Part shown: positions 1 through 8,257 of the stretch, piece after piece | Layout of the letters: every line of letters starts with the position of its first letter | Position numbering within the stretch: position 1 is the stretch's first letter | Assembly: GCA_035641235.1 (NCBI GenBank) | Contig: DASQUP010000202.1 | Coordinates: 1 to 33,848 of the forward strand | Direction: 5' to 3' | DNA from: DASQUP01 sp035641235 | GTDB lineage: Bacteria > Actinomycetota > CADDZG01 > WHSQ01 | Length of the DNA: 33,848 nt | Notes under the pieces: generated by a model | Told to the model about the DNA's origin: nothing | What the model saw: only the letters and a program-made list of their open reading frames with translations | Databases searched by the model: none | Position numbers and translations under genes: made by a program

Positions 1-38
1 CCCGCAGAACCCTACCGACATTGCTGGTCGAGGCACTA
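1..38. repeat. Stop-codon-adjacent hairpin repeat, family A copy 1
   Basis: Positions 5-36 match 32960-32991 at 31 of 32 bases; the only difference is C19 against A32974. Read on the minus strand, the element starts at the TAG stop of the transglutaminase gene (36-38) and continues TGCCTCGACCAG, almost the same bases that follow the TAG of divIVA at the other end of the window (TGCCTCGGCCAG). The loop is in opposite orientation relative to the two genes, so this is a palindromic element placed either way round. The window edge and mismatches at 1-4 leave only part of the second arm. It probably forms the transcript 3' end, although there is no T-run. Confidence 0.7.
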
Positions 39-2501
39 GCCGGACTTAACGAACGGCAGGAGACCAAGAGCCGGTCGCAATCCTCCTGCAGCGCCGAGTC
101 CTCTGGGCGAGAACAATCGCGTCAAACGATTCCACCACGACGCGGAACCCCACAGCTTTGCCCTCATCTCGCGGGCTAGCTTGCGAGCCTCGGTGGCCAT
201 TTCGTCGCCGAGCTCGTCGCGTGCATATTCGGATGCCTCGTAGATTGCCGCCAGGCGGACGGCCGTGCGAAGGGGAAGGTCCGCCGACTCTGCCAAGCGA
301 CGCGCGTACGCGCGTGCGGACTCCGCCGATCCTTTCGCACTCGCGAGTTCGCCGGCGTTGATGAGGAACTCCCGGAATGCGGCCCGGGTCATGTCGCGCG
401 AGGTTCGGGCCTGCGAATAGGCGCGCCGGATGCCCCATTCCTTCAGCGCAGGAGTCGCAGCGAGGAACAGAATTGTGAGGACGGCGAGAACGAAGAAGAC
501 GCGCCTGAAGGTTCCCGCCCACGCGGGATCCTGCAGTTCGGCACTGCCGTCGAGCTCTCCCTCGCGCGGATTTTGACCCTGCAAGGAGAAGTCCGTGGAC
601 CCATCGAGACCAAACTCTTGCTCCCTGGTCAGGAATGCTCTCAATGCCGCGTCGGGGTCGGTGCGGGACCCTCCGCCGTCCTGCCCGGGGATGGTCCGGT
701 TCCCCTCCGGGTTGAAGCCGCCCTGTCCTCCGGGGAGCGTGTAGACGGGTACCCCGGCCGTGCGGCCCTGACCCGCCTGGTTGGCGGAGCGTGGGGTCGG
801 CTCGAACGCAATCCACCCGTAGTCCTCGAAGTAGACCTCGGGCCACGCGTGGGCATCGGTGCCGCGGACCAGGTAGCGGCCCCTCTCGGTCGGCTCCCCG
901 GGGAGGAAACCCACGACTACTCTCGAGGGATAACCGAGGGATCGGGCCAGCACCGCAAACGCAGTTGCGAACTGCTGGCAGTACCCCGTCTTGGTCTCGG
1001 TGAGGAAGTTAGTCAGATAGTCGGTCGACGCGAGCTGGTCCTTGGCATCGGCGCCCGGCTCGACGCTGTAGGTGAACTCGGTGCTGCGGAGCCTGTTCTG
1101 GATGGCGATCAGCCGTTCGAACGGCGTCTCTGCTTCCGCATTCTCAATCGCTTCTTTCCTGAAGGAAATCACCTCCGGCGAAAGCGTCTCCGGAAGTTCG
1201 AAGTAGATCTCTTCGACCTCCCGGGTGCCGGGTTCTGCGTTGATCATCTCGGAGTACGAAAGGTCGCGCGACGAGGAGGTCACGTTGTACGTCACATCGG
1301 AGTTCAGCCCTCCAACGAGCCTGAGGTCACCGGACTCCGGCGCATAACGCAGAGCGTCTTGGCGGTTGGGCACGTCGACCTGCACCGCCCGCGCGGGTGA
1401 CGGAAGGTTCCCGCCGACAAGATTTGAGATCGTGAAAGTCTGCTGCAGCTCTTCACCGGAGGCGTCGGGGGTTCCGAGCCGTCGCTCGGACCACTCGAGG
1501 GCGCCGTTTTCTGCCGGTTCTGTCGGGTTGTCCGTGGCCTTCCATGTCTCGCCGTCGAAACGTGCCAGCGTTACGAGCCGCCAGTAACCGGGTGTATCGG
1601 TCATAACCACGAACAGCTCGGTTGTCGTTTGCGTGAGCAGCGTCGGTGCGATCGAGACGAGGTGATCGATTCGGCCGCTGCCTCCTCCTCCGCCTCCTCC
1701 AGGACCGCCTTCTCCTTCTCCCGTGCGCCAGGACAAAAGCCCGTTCCCGATTGCCGGAAGAAAGGCCGGCGCGATCAGGGCCGTCGCGATACACACAGCC
1801 CCCATCCGGCGCGCGATGTTTCCAGTTACCGAGATTGGTTCGACCTCTTCCGAACGACCCGGCCACGTAGGCACCCACCGACCCCACGAACGCAGCCGGT
1901 GCGATGACTCGAGGCCCCAGTAGGTGAGCAGTGTCGCAAGGAAGATCGGCACCAGAAGGGGAGCGGCGCGTCCGGTGCCGACGACCATGATCGTTGAGAA
2001 CAGGGCCACGATCGGAATGCTGGCGACCAGTGGCCGTTTCCATCGAAATGTGGCAATTTCCGCGATCGTGGCGGCAACCCATAGCCCTGTGACGACCATG
2101 ATCACGTATCCCGTTCGAACCGGTACCGGCGCGAAGTCGACCTGCGCATTCTCGATTGACGACGACACCGCCTCGATTGCGCGCTGGATCGCAGCTGCAG
2201 TTGGGAGCCCGTAGAAAGTCTGCGTGTTGTGGAAGATGAACGCTATGTAGAAGAGGAGCGCACCGGTCGATATGAGGATCGTCGTTCCGGTGCCCAATCC
2301 GACACGCCGGGCCCCGATGGCAATAGCGATCGCGGCGATCATGCCGAGTAGAGCAGGGCCCGGGTAGTCACCAGGCGCAAACACCTGCGAGAAGCTGAGC
2401 AGCGTGACGAGCAGCAGGCCGGCAATCCCTAAGCGGGCTCGGGCTTCTGATCCCAGTTCCTCACACCTCCTCTCGGCATGCGAGAGGACATCGATGACCA
2501 T
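36..2501 (-). CDS. Transglutaminase-like membrane protein (TgpA/DUF3488 type)
   Basis: This is a membrane protein with a transglutaminase-fold domain facing outward. Family knowledge: such proteins sit in MoxR-DUF58-transglutaminase operons; substrates are mostly unknown. The first 260 or so residues hold about six hydrophobic segments, followed by a Gly-rich linker near 265-275. The catalytic core has Cys508 (TGYCQQFATAF), His in DAHAWPEVYF, and a FEPTP motif in place of the commoner DPTP. One more transmembrane segment lies near 655-680, followed by a cytoplasmic tail. It is last in the operon and overlaps the DUF58 gene by 73 bases with the ATG used here. That ATG has a poor ribosome site. 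An AGGAGG lies nine bases before an in-frame CTG at 2456, so the true start may be there, giving about 806 residues and still keeping the first membrane helix. Confidence 0.85.
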   Translation of the reverse strand: MVIDVLSHAERRCEELGSEARARLGIAGLLLVTLLSFSQVFAPGDYPGPALLGMIAAIAIAIGARRVGLGTGTTILISTGALLFYIAFIFHNTQTFYGLPTAAAIQRAIEAVSSSIENAQVDFAPVPVRTGYVIMVVTGLWVAATIAEIATFRWKRPLVASIPIVALFSTIMVVGTGRAAPLLVPIFLATLLTYWGLESSHRLRSWGRWVPTWPGRSEEVEPISVTGNIARRMGAVCIATALIAPAFLPAIGNGLLSWRTGEGEGGPGGGGGGGSGRIDHLVSIAPTLLTQTTTELFVVMTDTPGYWRLVTLARFDGETWKATDNPTEPAENGALEWSERRLGTPDASGEELQQTFTISNLVGGNLPSPARAVQVDVPNRQDALRYAPESGDLRLVGGLNSDVTYNVTSSSRDLSYSEMINAEPGTREVEEIYFELPETLSPEVISFRKEAIENAEAETPFERLIAIQNRLRSTEFTYSVEPGADAKDQLASTDYLTNFLTETKTGYCQQFATAFAVLARSLGYPSRVVVGFLPGEPTERGRYLVRGTDAHAWPEVYFEDYGWIAFEPTPRSANQAGQGRTAGVPVYTLPGGQGGFNPEGNRTIPGQDGGGSRTDPDAALRAFLTREQEFGLDGSTDFSLQGQNPREGELDGSAELQDPAWAGTFRRVFFVLAVLTILFLAATPALKEWGIRRAYSQARTSRDMTRAAFREFLINAGELASAKGSAESARAYARRLAESADLPLRTAVRLAAIYEASEYARDELGDEMATEARKLAREMRAKLWGSASWWNRLTRLFSPRGLGAAGGLRPALGLLPFVKSG

Positions 2502-3724
2502 CCGGTGGCGAGGGACTCTCCGGGGCCCAGCACAAGTGTTCGCACTCCGGATCGGGTAAGAAGGCCCACGGCGTCGTGGACGCGCTGTTCACCCTCCCAC
2601 CTGTCGCGAGTGGCACCTCGCCCGTAGCGGTGGGCGGGGAACAGGATCGCAATGACCTGCCGGAAGCGACGCCGGCAACGAGTGATCGCCAGAGCGGCTT
2701 CGTTGCTGAGTTCGCTCGACACGACCACCAGGGTTCCCTCCCCGGACGTTCCGGCTTCGAGTTCGGCCAGCCGCACGAGCAGCTCATCGTGGTCCAGCCG
2801 GTCCCGGTCGCGGGGATCGACAACCGCAAGCATGTCCATGCAGCGGTGAAAATGCTGAGCGCCGCGGCTCAGAGGTACCCCGATGCCGGTAGCGCCGACG
2901 ATCCTGAAGTTGTAGCCGGAGCGGTGGTACAGGTCGGCGAGCGAGGCGGCCGCCTCGACGCTGCGTTCGAACGACGACGACTCCTCAAACCCGTCGTGAG
3001 GGTCCAGCCGGTCGTCGAGCAGGATCGTCGCCCGGGTATGCCATGGCATCTCTTCCTGCCGGATCATGGGTTTGGCTCTCTTGGCGGTCGACGGCCAGTG
3101 GATCTTGCGGAGGTCGTCGCCCTCGACGTATTCGCGCAGGGTGTAGAAGTCCTCTCCGCGCGCGCCCGAGAGCTGCCTCAGCGCCGAGATGGACATGCTG
3201 CGGTGATGGCCCAGATCCCTCGGGAGGGCGAGCGTCTCTATCCGGGGGTGAACCAGCAGAGGGGTCGATCCGGTGACCTCGAAATGGGTCTGAGCCAGGC
3301 CAAACGGATCGACGAAGGAGATGTCGAGGGGACCGATCTCGTAGCGGCCGCGCCGCGGCGGACGAAGTTCGTATGTCGTCTCACGGCGTCCCCCGGCCTC
3401 GACGCCGTTCAGGGCGAATCTGGCATTACCGGCAAGCTCGAGCGGGATTCTGTCGTCCAGCAGGAGTAATGGCGCCGATCCTCGTCCCTCGTTGTGAATT
3501 GTGAGCTTCACCTCCACGGGCTGCCCCGAGCGCGCCCGTTCGGGGGCGACCCTCCGATGTACCTCTAGGCGGTGGCGCCGCGAGTTCACAATGACCGTTG
3601 CGATTACTACAAGGGCGAGAAGTGCGAACCCGATTTGCTCGAGGGGACCGCTTCCGAACGTTCGCCCTGCACCCCACAATCCGACGCCGAGGACGACCGT
3701 CAGCCAGCCGCGGGCGGTCGGCAT
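2429..3724 (-). CDS. DUF58 domain protein
   Basis: A 431-residue protein with two hydrophobic segments at the N-terminus (about 8-22 and 30-47), then a beta-rich region, then the DUF58 block with REYVEGDDLRKIHWPSTAKR near 196-215. The C-terminal half resembles a von Willebrand A fold, with a strand ending in ILLDDRLDPH. DUF58 proteins are nearly always partnered with a MoxR ATPase, which is thought to act as a chaperone for assembly or activation of a surface system; the biochemical role is unsettled. The gene starts 2 bases after the MoxR stop and its 3' end overlaps the transglutaminase gene, so the three are co-transcribed and probably translationally coupled. Length and motifs look intact. 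Confidence 0.88.
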   Translation of the reverse strand: MPTARGWLTVVLGVGLWGAGRTFGSGPLEQIGFALLALVVIATVIVNSRRHRLEVHRRVAPERARSGQPVEVKLTIHNEGRGSAPLLLLDDRIPLELAGNARFALNGVEAGGRRETTYELRPPRRGRYEIGPLDISFVDPFGLAQTHFEVTGSTPLLVHPRIETLALPRDLGHHRSMSISALRQLSGARGEDFYTLREYVEGDDLRKIHWPSTAKRAKPMIRQEEMPWHTRATILLDDRLDPHDGFEESSSFERSVEAAASLADLYHRSGYNFRIVGATGIGVPLSRGAQHFHRCMDMLAVVDPRDRDRLDHDELLVRLAELEAGTSGEGTLVVVSSELSNEAALAITRCRRRFRQVIAILFPAHRYGRGATRDRWEGEQRVHDAVGLLTRSGVRTLVLGPGESLATGWSSMSSRMPRGGVRNWDQKPEPA

Positions 3725-3726
3725 TC

Positions 3727-4698
3727 TTATGCCTGGCCGCGTGCGGGGATCGGCACGCGTCCGAGCAGACCGTCCAACACGTCTTCCGCGGTCGAGCCGC
3801 GCATCTGGGCTTCGGGTCCAAGGACGATGCGATGCGCGAGCACGTTGATCGATAGATCCTTGATGTCGTCGGGGACGACGTAGTCACGGCCGCGGCTCGC
3901 CGCCAGCGCTCGGGACGACTTCAACAGGTACAGCGACGCCCGGGGGCTCGCGCCCAGGTAGACGTCGGGGTGGTCGCGCGTTGATTCGGTCATGTCGACG
4001 ATGTATCGCTTGAGCGACGGGGCCACGTGAACCTCCCGCGCCATCTTCGTTAGGACGTTCACCTCGCTCGCATCACTCACGGGCTCGAGGTCCTCGAGGA
4101 CAGAATGGCTGCCGTGCCGGTCGAGTATCTCGAGCTCGGACGAGCGGCTCGGATAGCCCATCGACAGTCTCATCATGAAGCGGTCGAGCTGGGACTCCGG
4201 CAGCGGGTACGTGCCCTCGTGCTCGAGGGGGTTCTGCGTGGCGATGACGATGAACGGCTCCTCGAGCCTGTGGGTGACGCCGTCCACGGTGACCTGCCGT
4301 TCCTCCATGCACTCCAGCAGCGCGGATTGAGTCTTTGGGGACGCACGGTTGATCTCATCGCCGAGGCAGATGTTCGCGAAAACCGCCCCCGGTTTGAACT
4401 CGAACTGTCCCGTGTGCTGGTCCCAGATCGTCACGCCGGTCACGTCCGTCGGCAGCAGGTCCGGGGTGAACTGGATGCGGCGCCAGGTGCAGTCGATGGA
4501 CCGGGCCAGCGATTTGGCGAGCATCGTCTTCCCCACGCCCGGGACGTCCTCCAAAAGGACGTGTCCCTCGGCAAGGAGAGCGATCAGGGCCAGCCTGATT
4601 ACCTCTCCTTTGCCCTGGATCGTCCGCTCTATGTTTTGTGCGATGCGTTCAAAGGCATCGCGGAACTGAGTGAAGTCCTGCGTTGGGGCTGTGGTCAT
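3727..4698 (-). CDS. MoxR-family AAA+ ATPase
   Basis: A 323-residue AAA+ ATPase of the MoxR family. Walker A is GVPGVGKT (about 51-58). Walker B with the sensor region is CLGDEINRASPKTQSALLE (about 111-129), followed by MEERQVTVDG. The second half contains the ATQNPLEHEGTYPLPESQLDRF block that typifies MoxR proteins, and the lid domain includes GASPRASLYLLKSSRALA. It is the first gene of the minus-strand operon, and its ATG is preceded by a good AGGAGG site. MoxR proteins act as ATP-driven chaperones for their DUF58 or VWA partners; that pairing is seen here directly downstream. Nothing looks truncated or odd. Confidence 0.93.
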   Translation of the reverse strand: MTTAPTQDFTQFRDAFERIAQNIERTIQGKGEVIRLALIALLAEGHVLLEDVPGVGKTMLAKSLARSIDCTWRRIQFTPDLLPTDVTGVTIWDQHTGQFEFKPGAVFANICLGDEINRASPKTQSALLECMEERQVTVDGVTHRLEEPFIVIATQNPLEHEGTYPLPESQLDRFMMRLSMGYPSRSSELEILDRHGSHSVLEDLEPVSDASEVNVLTKMAREVHVAPSLKRYIVDMTESTRDHPDVYLGASPRASLYLLKSSRALAASRGRDYVVPDDIKDLSINVLAHRIVLGPEAQMRGSTAEDVLDGLLGRVPIPARGQA

Positions 4699-4734
4699 CC
4701 CCCGGTCCTCCTAGAGTATTCGTGAAGGTGAACC

Positions 4735-4762
4735 AGCCTAGCAGCGCACTGCATTTTCTCAG
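4735..4762 (-). promoter_or_regulatory. Possible promoter of the MoxR operon
   Basis: On the minus strand, CTGAGA (4757-4762) and TAGGCT (4735-4740) are 16 bases apart, 37 bases or more upstream of the MoxR start. TAGGCT is a common actinobacterial -10 form; the -35 matches the consensus at 4 of 6 positions. This is a visual match only. Confidence 0.35.
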
Positions 4763-4848
4763 ACGCCGCGAAGTAGCCGGTGGTTCCCGGCGTACGTGCA
4801 GCGATAGCATCCTGCGTCGAGCGAATAATCAAGAGCCGGGGAGGCGCA

Positions 4849-5061
4849 ATGGCAGGGTGGGGAGACGATCCAGAACTCGAACGCCTCAGGGAACTGATCG
4901 CAGACGGCTGGGAGGTCGCGGAGATCACCGAGGATCCCAACGCGCCCGGCGGTCCAAGCGATACGGTCGTTCTCACCAAGGACGGGCAGATCGAGACGCT
5001 CACCTCCGACCACCTCGCCTTCCACCGTTACGTCGAGGGCCTCCGCGAGGGCCACGAGTAG
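4849..5061 (+). CDS. Small protein of unknown function (70 aa)
   Basis: I do not recognise this 70-residue acidic protein. The ATG at 4849 is chosen because GGGGAGG lies just upstream; an in-frame start at 4780 would add an N-terminus unlike the rest. The N-terminal part is predicted helical (DPELERLRELIADGWEV), followed by a short beta-like segment (DTVVLTKDGQIETL) and a second helix ending in YVEGLREGHE. It has no membrane segment, signal peptide or cysteines, so it is probably cytoplasmic. It stands alone, divergent from the MoxR operon, and a family B hairpin repeat starts exactly at its TAG stop. Codon use resembles neighbouring genes, supporting real coding. Confidence 0.7.
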   Translation: MAGWGDDPELERLRELIADGWEVAEITEDPNAPGGPSDTVVLTKDGQIETLTSDHLAFHRYVEGLREGHE

Positions 5062-5127
5062 CCCTGGCGCGCTCGGCGCGCCGAGATGGCAATCAACCAC
5101 GATATATCGGGGTCAATTGCCATCTCA
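5059..5127. repeat. Stop-codon-adjacent hairpin repeat, family B copy 1
   Basis: The element begins at the stop codon of the 70-aa gene with TAGCCCTG. A small hairpin (GGCGCG/CGCGCC) follows, then a long one: GAGATGGCAAT (5083-5093) pairs perfectly with ATTGCCATCTC (5117-5127). The 21 bases 5078-5098 are identical to 28441-28461, just after ftsQ. The inner part of the stem differs between copies but can still pair in both. It lies between convergent units (4849-5061 plus and 5153-6280 minus), so it may serve as a two-way terminator; it lacks a T-tract. Confidence 0.75.
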
Positions 5128-5152
5128 GAACTTCACTCGGCTTGCTACCTGC

Positions 5153-6280
5153 TCAAAGACCCGCGCACTGGCCGAGCTTGGCGCCGGATATTTCGTTCTG
5201 GGCCCCGAAGTCGGACGGGTCGGAGCTGTTGCCACTGCAGGACAACCGTCCGCCCACCCGGCTGCCGGCCAGAATTGGCCCGTACTCACCGAAGAGCTCG
5301 TTGGCGGACACCTGATTGTTATCCGTCAGCGTTAGGTCGCCCGCGAACGTCGATCCGGCGATGGTCACGTCGGTCGCGGTGCCGGTGAGCTGCGAGTCGC
5401 CCATGATTTCGGTGCCAAAAATCTGCACCGCCTCGGCGGTGGCGGTCGTCAGATCCCCTCTGATCAGGGTGTCCGAAGCGACCAGGGAAGCGCCCGCAAG
5501 AACGTCCACATCGCCACGAAACTGTGCGTCCTCGAGACAGGTCACGCCCTCGGCGACGATCAAGTCATCTCTGCGTGTACCGGTGATCGTGGTCGTGCAG
5601 TCCGGAGACCCGCCGGGGAGCACGGTCGCCCGGAACTCCTCCGCATCGCCGACGTTCCCTGCGGCGTCGATGGCTCGATGTTCCACGGAGTGGGTGCCGA
5701 AGCCCGGCACGAAGCCGAACTCCTCCGACTACTCGAAGGTCGCCTTCGATAGGCCGCCGGTGCCGAGATTGCCGTAGGTGAGCGCCTTAACGCTCGTTCC
5801 CGTGTGCGAGAACTTGAACGGCGTGCCGAACGGCTCGTCCGGGAACCCGAAGTAGTTGAACCAACCGTCCTGGTTCAGGCGGAATTCACCCACGACGTAG
5901 CCCTCTGAATTGTCCTACGGCTCGAGCCCCATCGTGAACTCGTTGAAGTACACGTTGTGCTCGGTGCCCCCCGCCAGAGTGGTGAGCGGCTCGGACAGAT
6001 CGCGCGGAGCGGTTGGCAGGAGATTGTCGACCGTCCACGTCCTCGTGTCCGAATCGCCACCGGGATCGGCCGGGTCGGTAACTGTGGCGGTCAGCTCGTA
6101 TGTCCCCGCGGCGAGGTTCAGCGCGCCGAGGTCGAGGTTGCGGCTGTTGTTCGGATTGGGGATCGTCCCTCCGTCGAGCGCCCACGCAAACCCCAAGCCA
6201 GTTCGGATGCTACGAGGCCTGCCCCGATGAGTCCAGCCTTTATGAAGGGCAACTCGAATCGCGGCGGAAATAGGACCCAC
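5153..6280 (-). pseudogene. Decayed secreted multidomain protein with in-frame TAG stops
   Basis: One reading frame runs from 6280 to the TGA at 5153, broken by two in-frame TAG codons at 5915-5917 and 5729-5731; the residues on both sides join sensibly. A TGA at 6284-6286 closes the frame upstream and no signal peptide or start can be found, so the 5' end is missing. From about 6200 onward it reads as an Ig/PKD-like domain (FAWALDGG to TRTWTVDNL), a stretch rich in aromatic residues, an OmpL47-like repeat (HSVEHRAIDAAGNVGD), and a C-terminal Gly/Thr/Leu-rich section suggesting a beta-solenoid. This looks like the 3' remnant of a large extracellular protein; the parent family is unclear. UAG read-through is possible but less likely, since TAG is an ordinary stop for neighbouring genes. 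Confidence 0.7.
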
Positions 6281-6589
6281 AACTCATTCAAAGCACGCGG
6301 TTGTTTGACTCGGCGCGTACGGTCGATGGGCCCTGCCGACGATGGTGGAACCGGGCCGCTGCCGGCCGGGGGCGAAAGGCCACGGAGGTAGCGTTCCAGC
6401 GCCGGGACCTGCCGATTTGGATCACGCTGGACGCGCCGGGGAGAGTGGTCCTTTCGGCTCTGGAGCAAGGAAGGGCGCCGCTGATATTGCAATGAGGAAC
6501 CTAAAGATTGTTTCCTCGCTGATCCCTATGCGACTACAGTAGTAGTGCCCTGGGAACCGGGCAGCGTATCTGGGGGAAAGGGGAATCGA
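6281..6589. other. Intergenic region upstream of the peptide-binding lipoprotein
   Basis: I see no convincing gene in these roughly 300 bases. A minus-strand open frame covers 6118-6492, but its composition (Arg/Pro/Ser rich) and its overlap with the decayed gene suggest chance. A short dyad ACTAC-A-GTAGT lies at 6533-6543, about 47 bases before the lipoprotein start, and may be an operator. No clear -35/-10 pair was found, although the transporter operon promoter is expected here. Confidence 0.5.
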
Positions 6590-8179
6590 ATGGTGGGGCA
6601 GTTCAAATGGGGAAAGCTGGTCGCGCTCCTCGTCGCATTAGTGCTGGTGGCAGCCGCCTGCGGCGGGGATGACGACGGTGACGCGGACGAGGCGCCGGGT
6701 GATGCCCAGCCACCCGAGGAAGTAACCATCATCCGCGGAACCACAGACCCGTGGCAGTCGTTCGATCCGGCAGGCGCTTACGACTTGCCCTCATGGGACG
6801 TCATCTACAACGTGATGGAAACGCTGATGACGATTCCGCCGGGCGGAGACACGCCCGAACCGGCCCTGGCCGAATCGTGCGATTTCGAAGACCCGAAGAC
6901 CTACACATGCACGCTCAAGGATGGTGTCACGTTCCACGACGGCTCCACTCTCGACGCCGAGGACGTGAAGTTCTCGTTCGATCGGAACCTCGGCATAGCC
7001 GATCCCGAGGGCGCCTCGAGCCTATTTGCTTCACTGCAAGAGACCGAGGTGGTCGACGAATCAACTGTGACATTCCATCTGAAGCGGGCGGACGGCGTCT
7101 GGCCGTTCATTCTCACCATCGCGTCCGCCTCAATCGTTCCATCGGAGACGTACTCCGACACCGAGATCCAATCGGATCAGGAGGTCATCGGCACGGGGCG
7201 TTACCAGGTGGCCGAGTATCGGCCGGGCGAACAGCTCGTGCTCGAGGCATTCGAGGATTACCACGGTGATCCACCAGCGAACAGCCGCGCGATAATCCAG
7301 CTGTTCGACACGTCCTCGGCGCTGAAGCTGGCCGTGGAGCAGGGCGAGGTCGACATTGCCTACCGGAGCCTCACCCCAACCGAGATCGACGACCTGCGGG
7401 GCCAGGACGGCATCGAGGTCATTCAGGGCACCGGGATCGAGATCCGATACCTCGTCTTCAACCTCGATCAGGAGCCCTACGACGATAAGGCGGTGCGCCA
7501 GGCCATCGCCATGACGATCGACCGCCAGGCAATCGTGGACAACGTCTACAACGGCACGGTGAAGCCGCTCTACTCGATGAACCCGGTCGGGCTCGACGGT
7601 CACCTCGACTCGTTCGCCGAGGAGTACGGCGAGTCCGCGGATCCCGACGGTGCGGCACAGGTGCTCAGCGATGCTGGTATCGACACCCCCGTTGATCTCG
7701 AGATCTGGTGGACTCCTAGCCACTACGGCGATCTTTCGGCGGACGAGTACGCGGAGATCAAGCGGTCCCTCGAGGAGAGCGGCCTGTTCACGGTCAACCT
7801 CAAGTCGACGGAGTGGGACGCGTACACGGAAGCGGCGTTCACGGGTCAGTACCCTGCGTACCAGCTCGGGTGGTTCCCCGACTATCCCGACGCCGACAAC
7901 TACCTTGCGTCCTTCTACAGCTCCGACACCTTCTTGGCCAACGGATACAGCAACGAGCGGGTGGACGAGCTGATCGACGTGGAGCGGGCCTCCACGGACC
8001 AGGGCGAACGGGTAGCCGCGTTTGAAGAGATTCAACAGATCGCTGCAGAGGATGTCTCGATCGTCCCGATCTGGCAGGGCGATCAGATCGGCGCCGTTCG
8101 TTCGGGCGTAACCGGTGTCGAAGACACCTTCGACGCATCGTTCATCTTCAGGTACTGGCTGATCGGCAAGGAAGGCTAG
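6590..8179 (+). CDS. Peptide/dipeptide ABC transporter substrate-binding lipoprotein
   Basis: A 529-residue extracellular solute-binding protein of family 5 (Opp/Dpp type). It starts with a lipoprotein signal: a basic end, a Leu/Val core (LVALLVALVLVAAAC) and lipobox Cys24, followed by an acidic Gly/Asp linker. The mature part has family hallmarks such as TLKDGVTFHDGSTLDAEDVKFSFDR, KAVRQAIAMTIDRQAIV and YPAYQLGWFPDYPDADNY near the C-terminus. The start at 6590 is chosen because the signal peptide begins there and a purine-rich GGGGGAAAGGGG site precedes it; an in-frame ATG at 6545 would place 15 polar residues before the signal. Its role is to capture oligopeptides or similar substrates outside the membrane. 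It is the first gene of a five-gene transporter operon. Confidence 0.93.
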   Translation: MVGQFKWGKLVALLVALVLVAAACGGDDDGDADEAPGDAQPPEEVTIIRGTTDPWQSFDPAGAYDLPSWDVIYNVMETLMTIPPGGDTPEPALAESCDFEDPKTYTCTLKDGVTFHDGSTLDAEDVKFSFDRNLGIADPEGASSLFASLQETEVVDESTVTFHLKRADGVWPFILTIASASIVPSETYSDTEIQSDQEVIGTGRYQVAEYRPGEQLVLEAFEDYHGDPPANSRAIIQLFDTSSALKLAVEQGEVDIAYRSLTPTEIDDLRGQDGIEVIQGTGIEIRYLVFNLDQEPYDDKAVRQAIAMTIDRQAIVDNVYNGTVKPLYSMNPVGLDGHLDSFAEEYGESADPDGAAQVLSDAGIDTPVDLEIWWTPSHYGDLSADEYAEIKRSLEESGLFTVNLKSTEWDAYTEAAFTGQYPAYQLGWFPDYPDADNYLASFYSSDTFLANGYSNERVDELIDVERASTDQGERVAAFEEIQQIAAEDVSIVPIWQGDQIGAVRSGVTGVEDTFDASFIFRYWLIGKEG

Positions 8180-8195
8180 CGGTACGACGTTCAAA

Positions 8196-8221
8196 CCCGG
8201 CCGGGCATCGTCCCGGCCGGG
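8196..8221 (+). terminator. Strong intercistronic hairpin after the binding-protein gene
   Basis: CCCGGCCGGG at 8196-8205 and again at 8212-8221, separated by CATCGT, gives a perfect 10-bp GC-only stem with a 6-base loop. There is no T-run after it. In transport operons such hairpins often protect or partially terminate the binding-protein message so that it exceeds the permease; that role is inferred here. Confidence 0.6.
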
Positions 8222-8257
8222 ACTGCCTGTTCTCACCTATGATTTGGCCACGGCCAC

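Noticed and set aside
573..1400. Long plus-strand frame opposite the transglutaminase gene
   Set aside because: Shadow frame on the strand opposite a well-supported gene; no domain or start signal.
6240..6300. Possible tRNA-like remnant beside the decayed gene
   Set aside because: The T-arm consensus and a cloverleaf could not be formed on either strand.
6118..6492. Minus-strand frame of 124 codons overlapping the decayed gene
   Set aside because: Composition is Arg/Pro/Ser-rich, typical of chance frames in GC-rich DNA; no ribosome site or recognisable domain.
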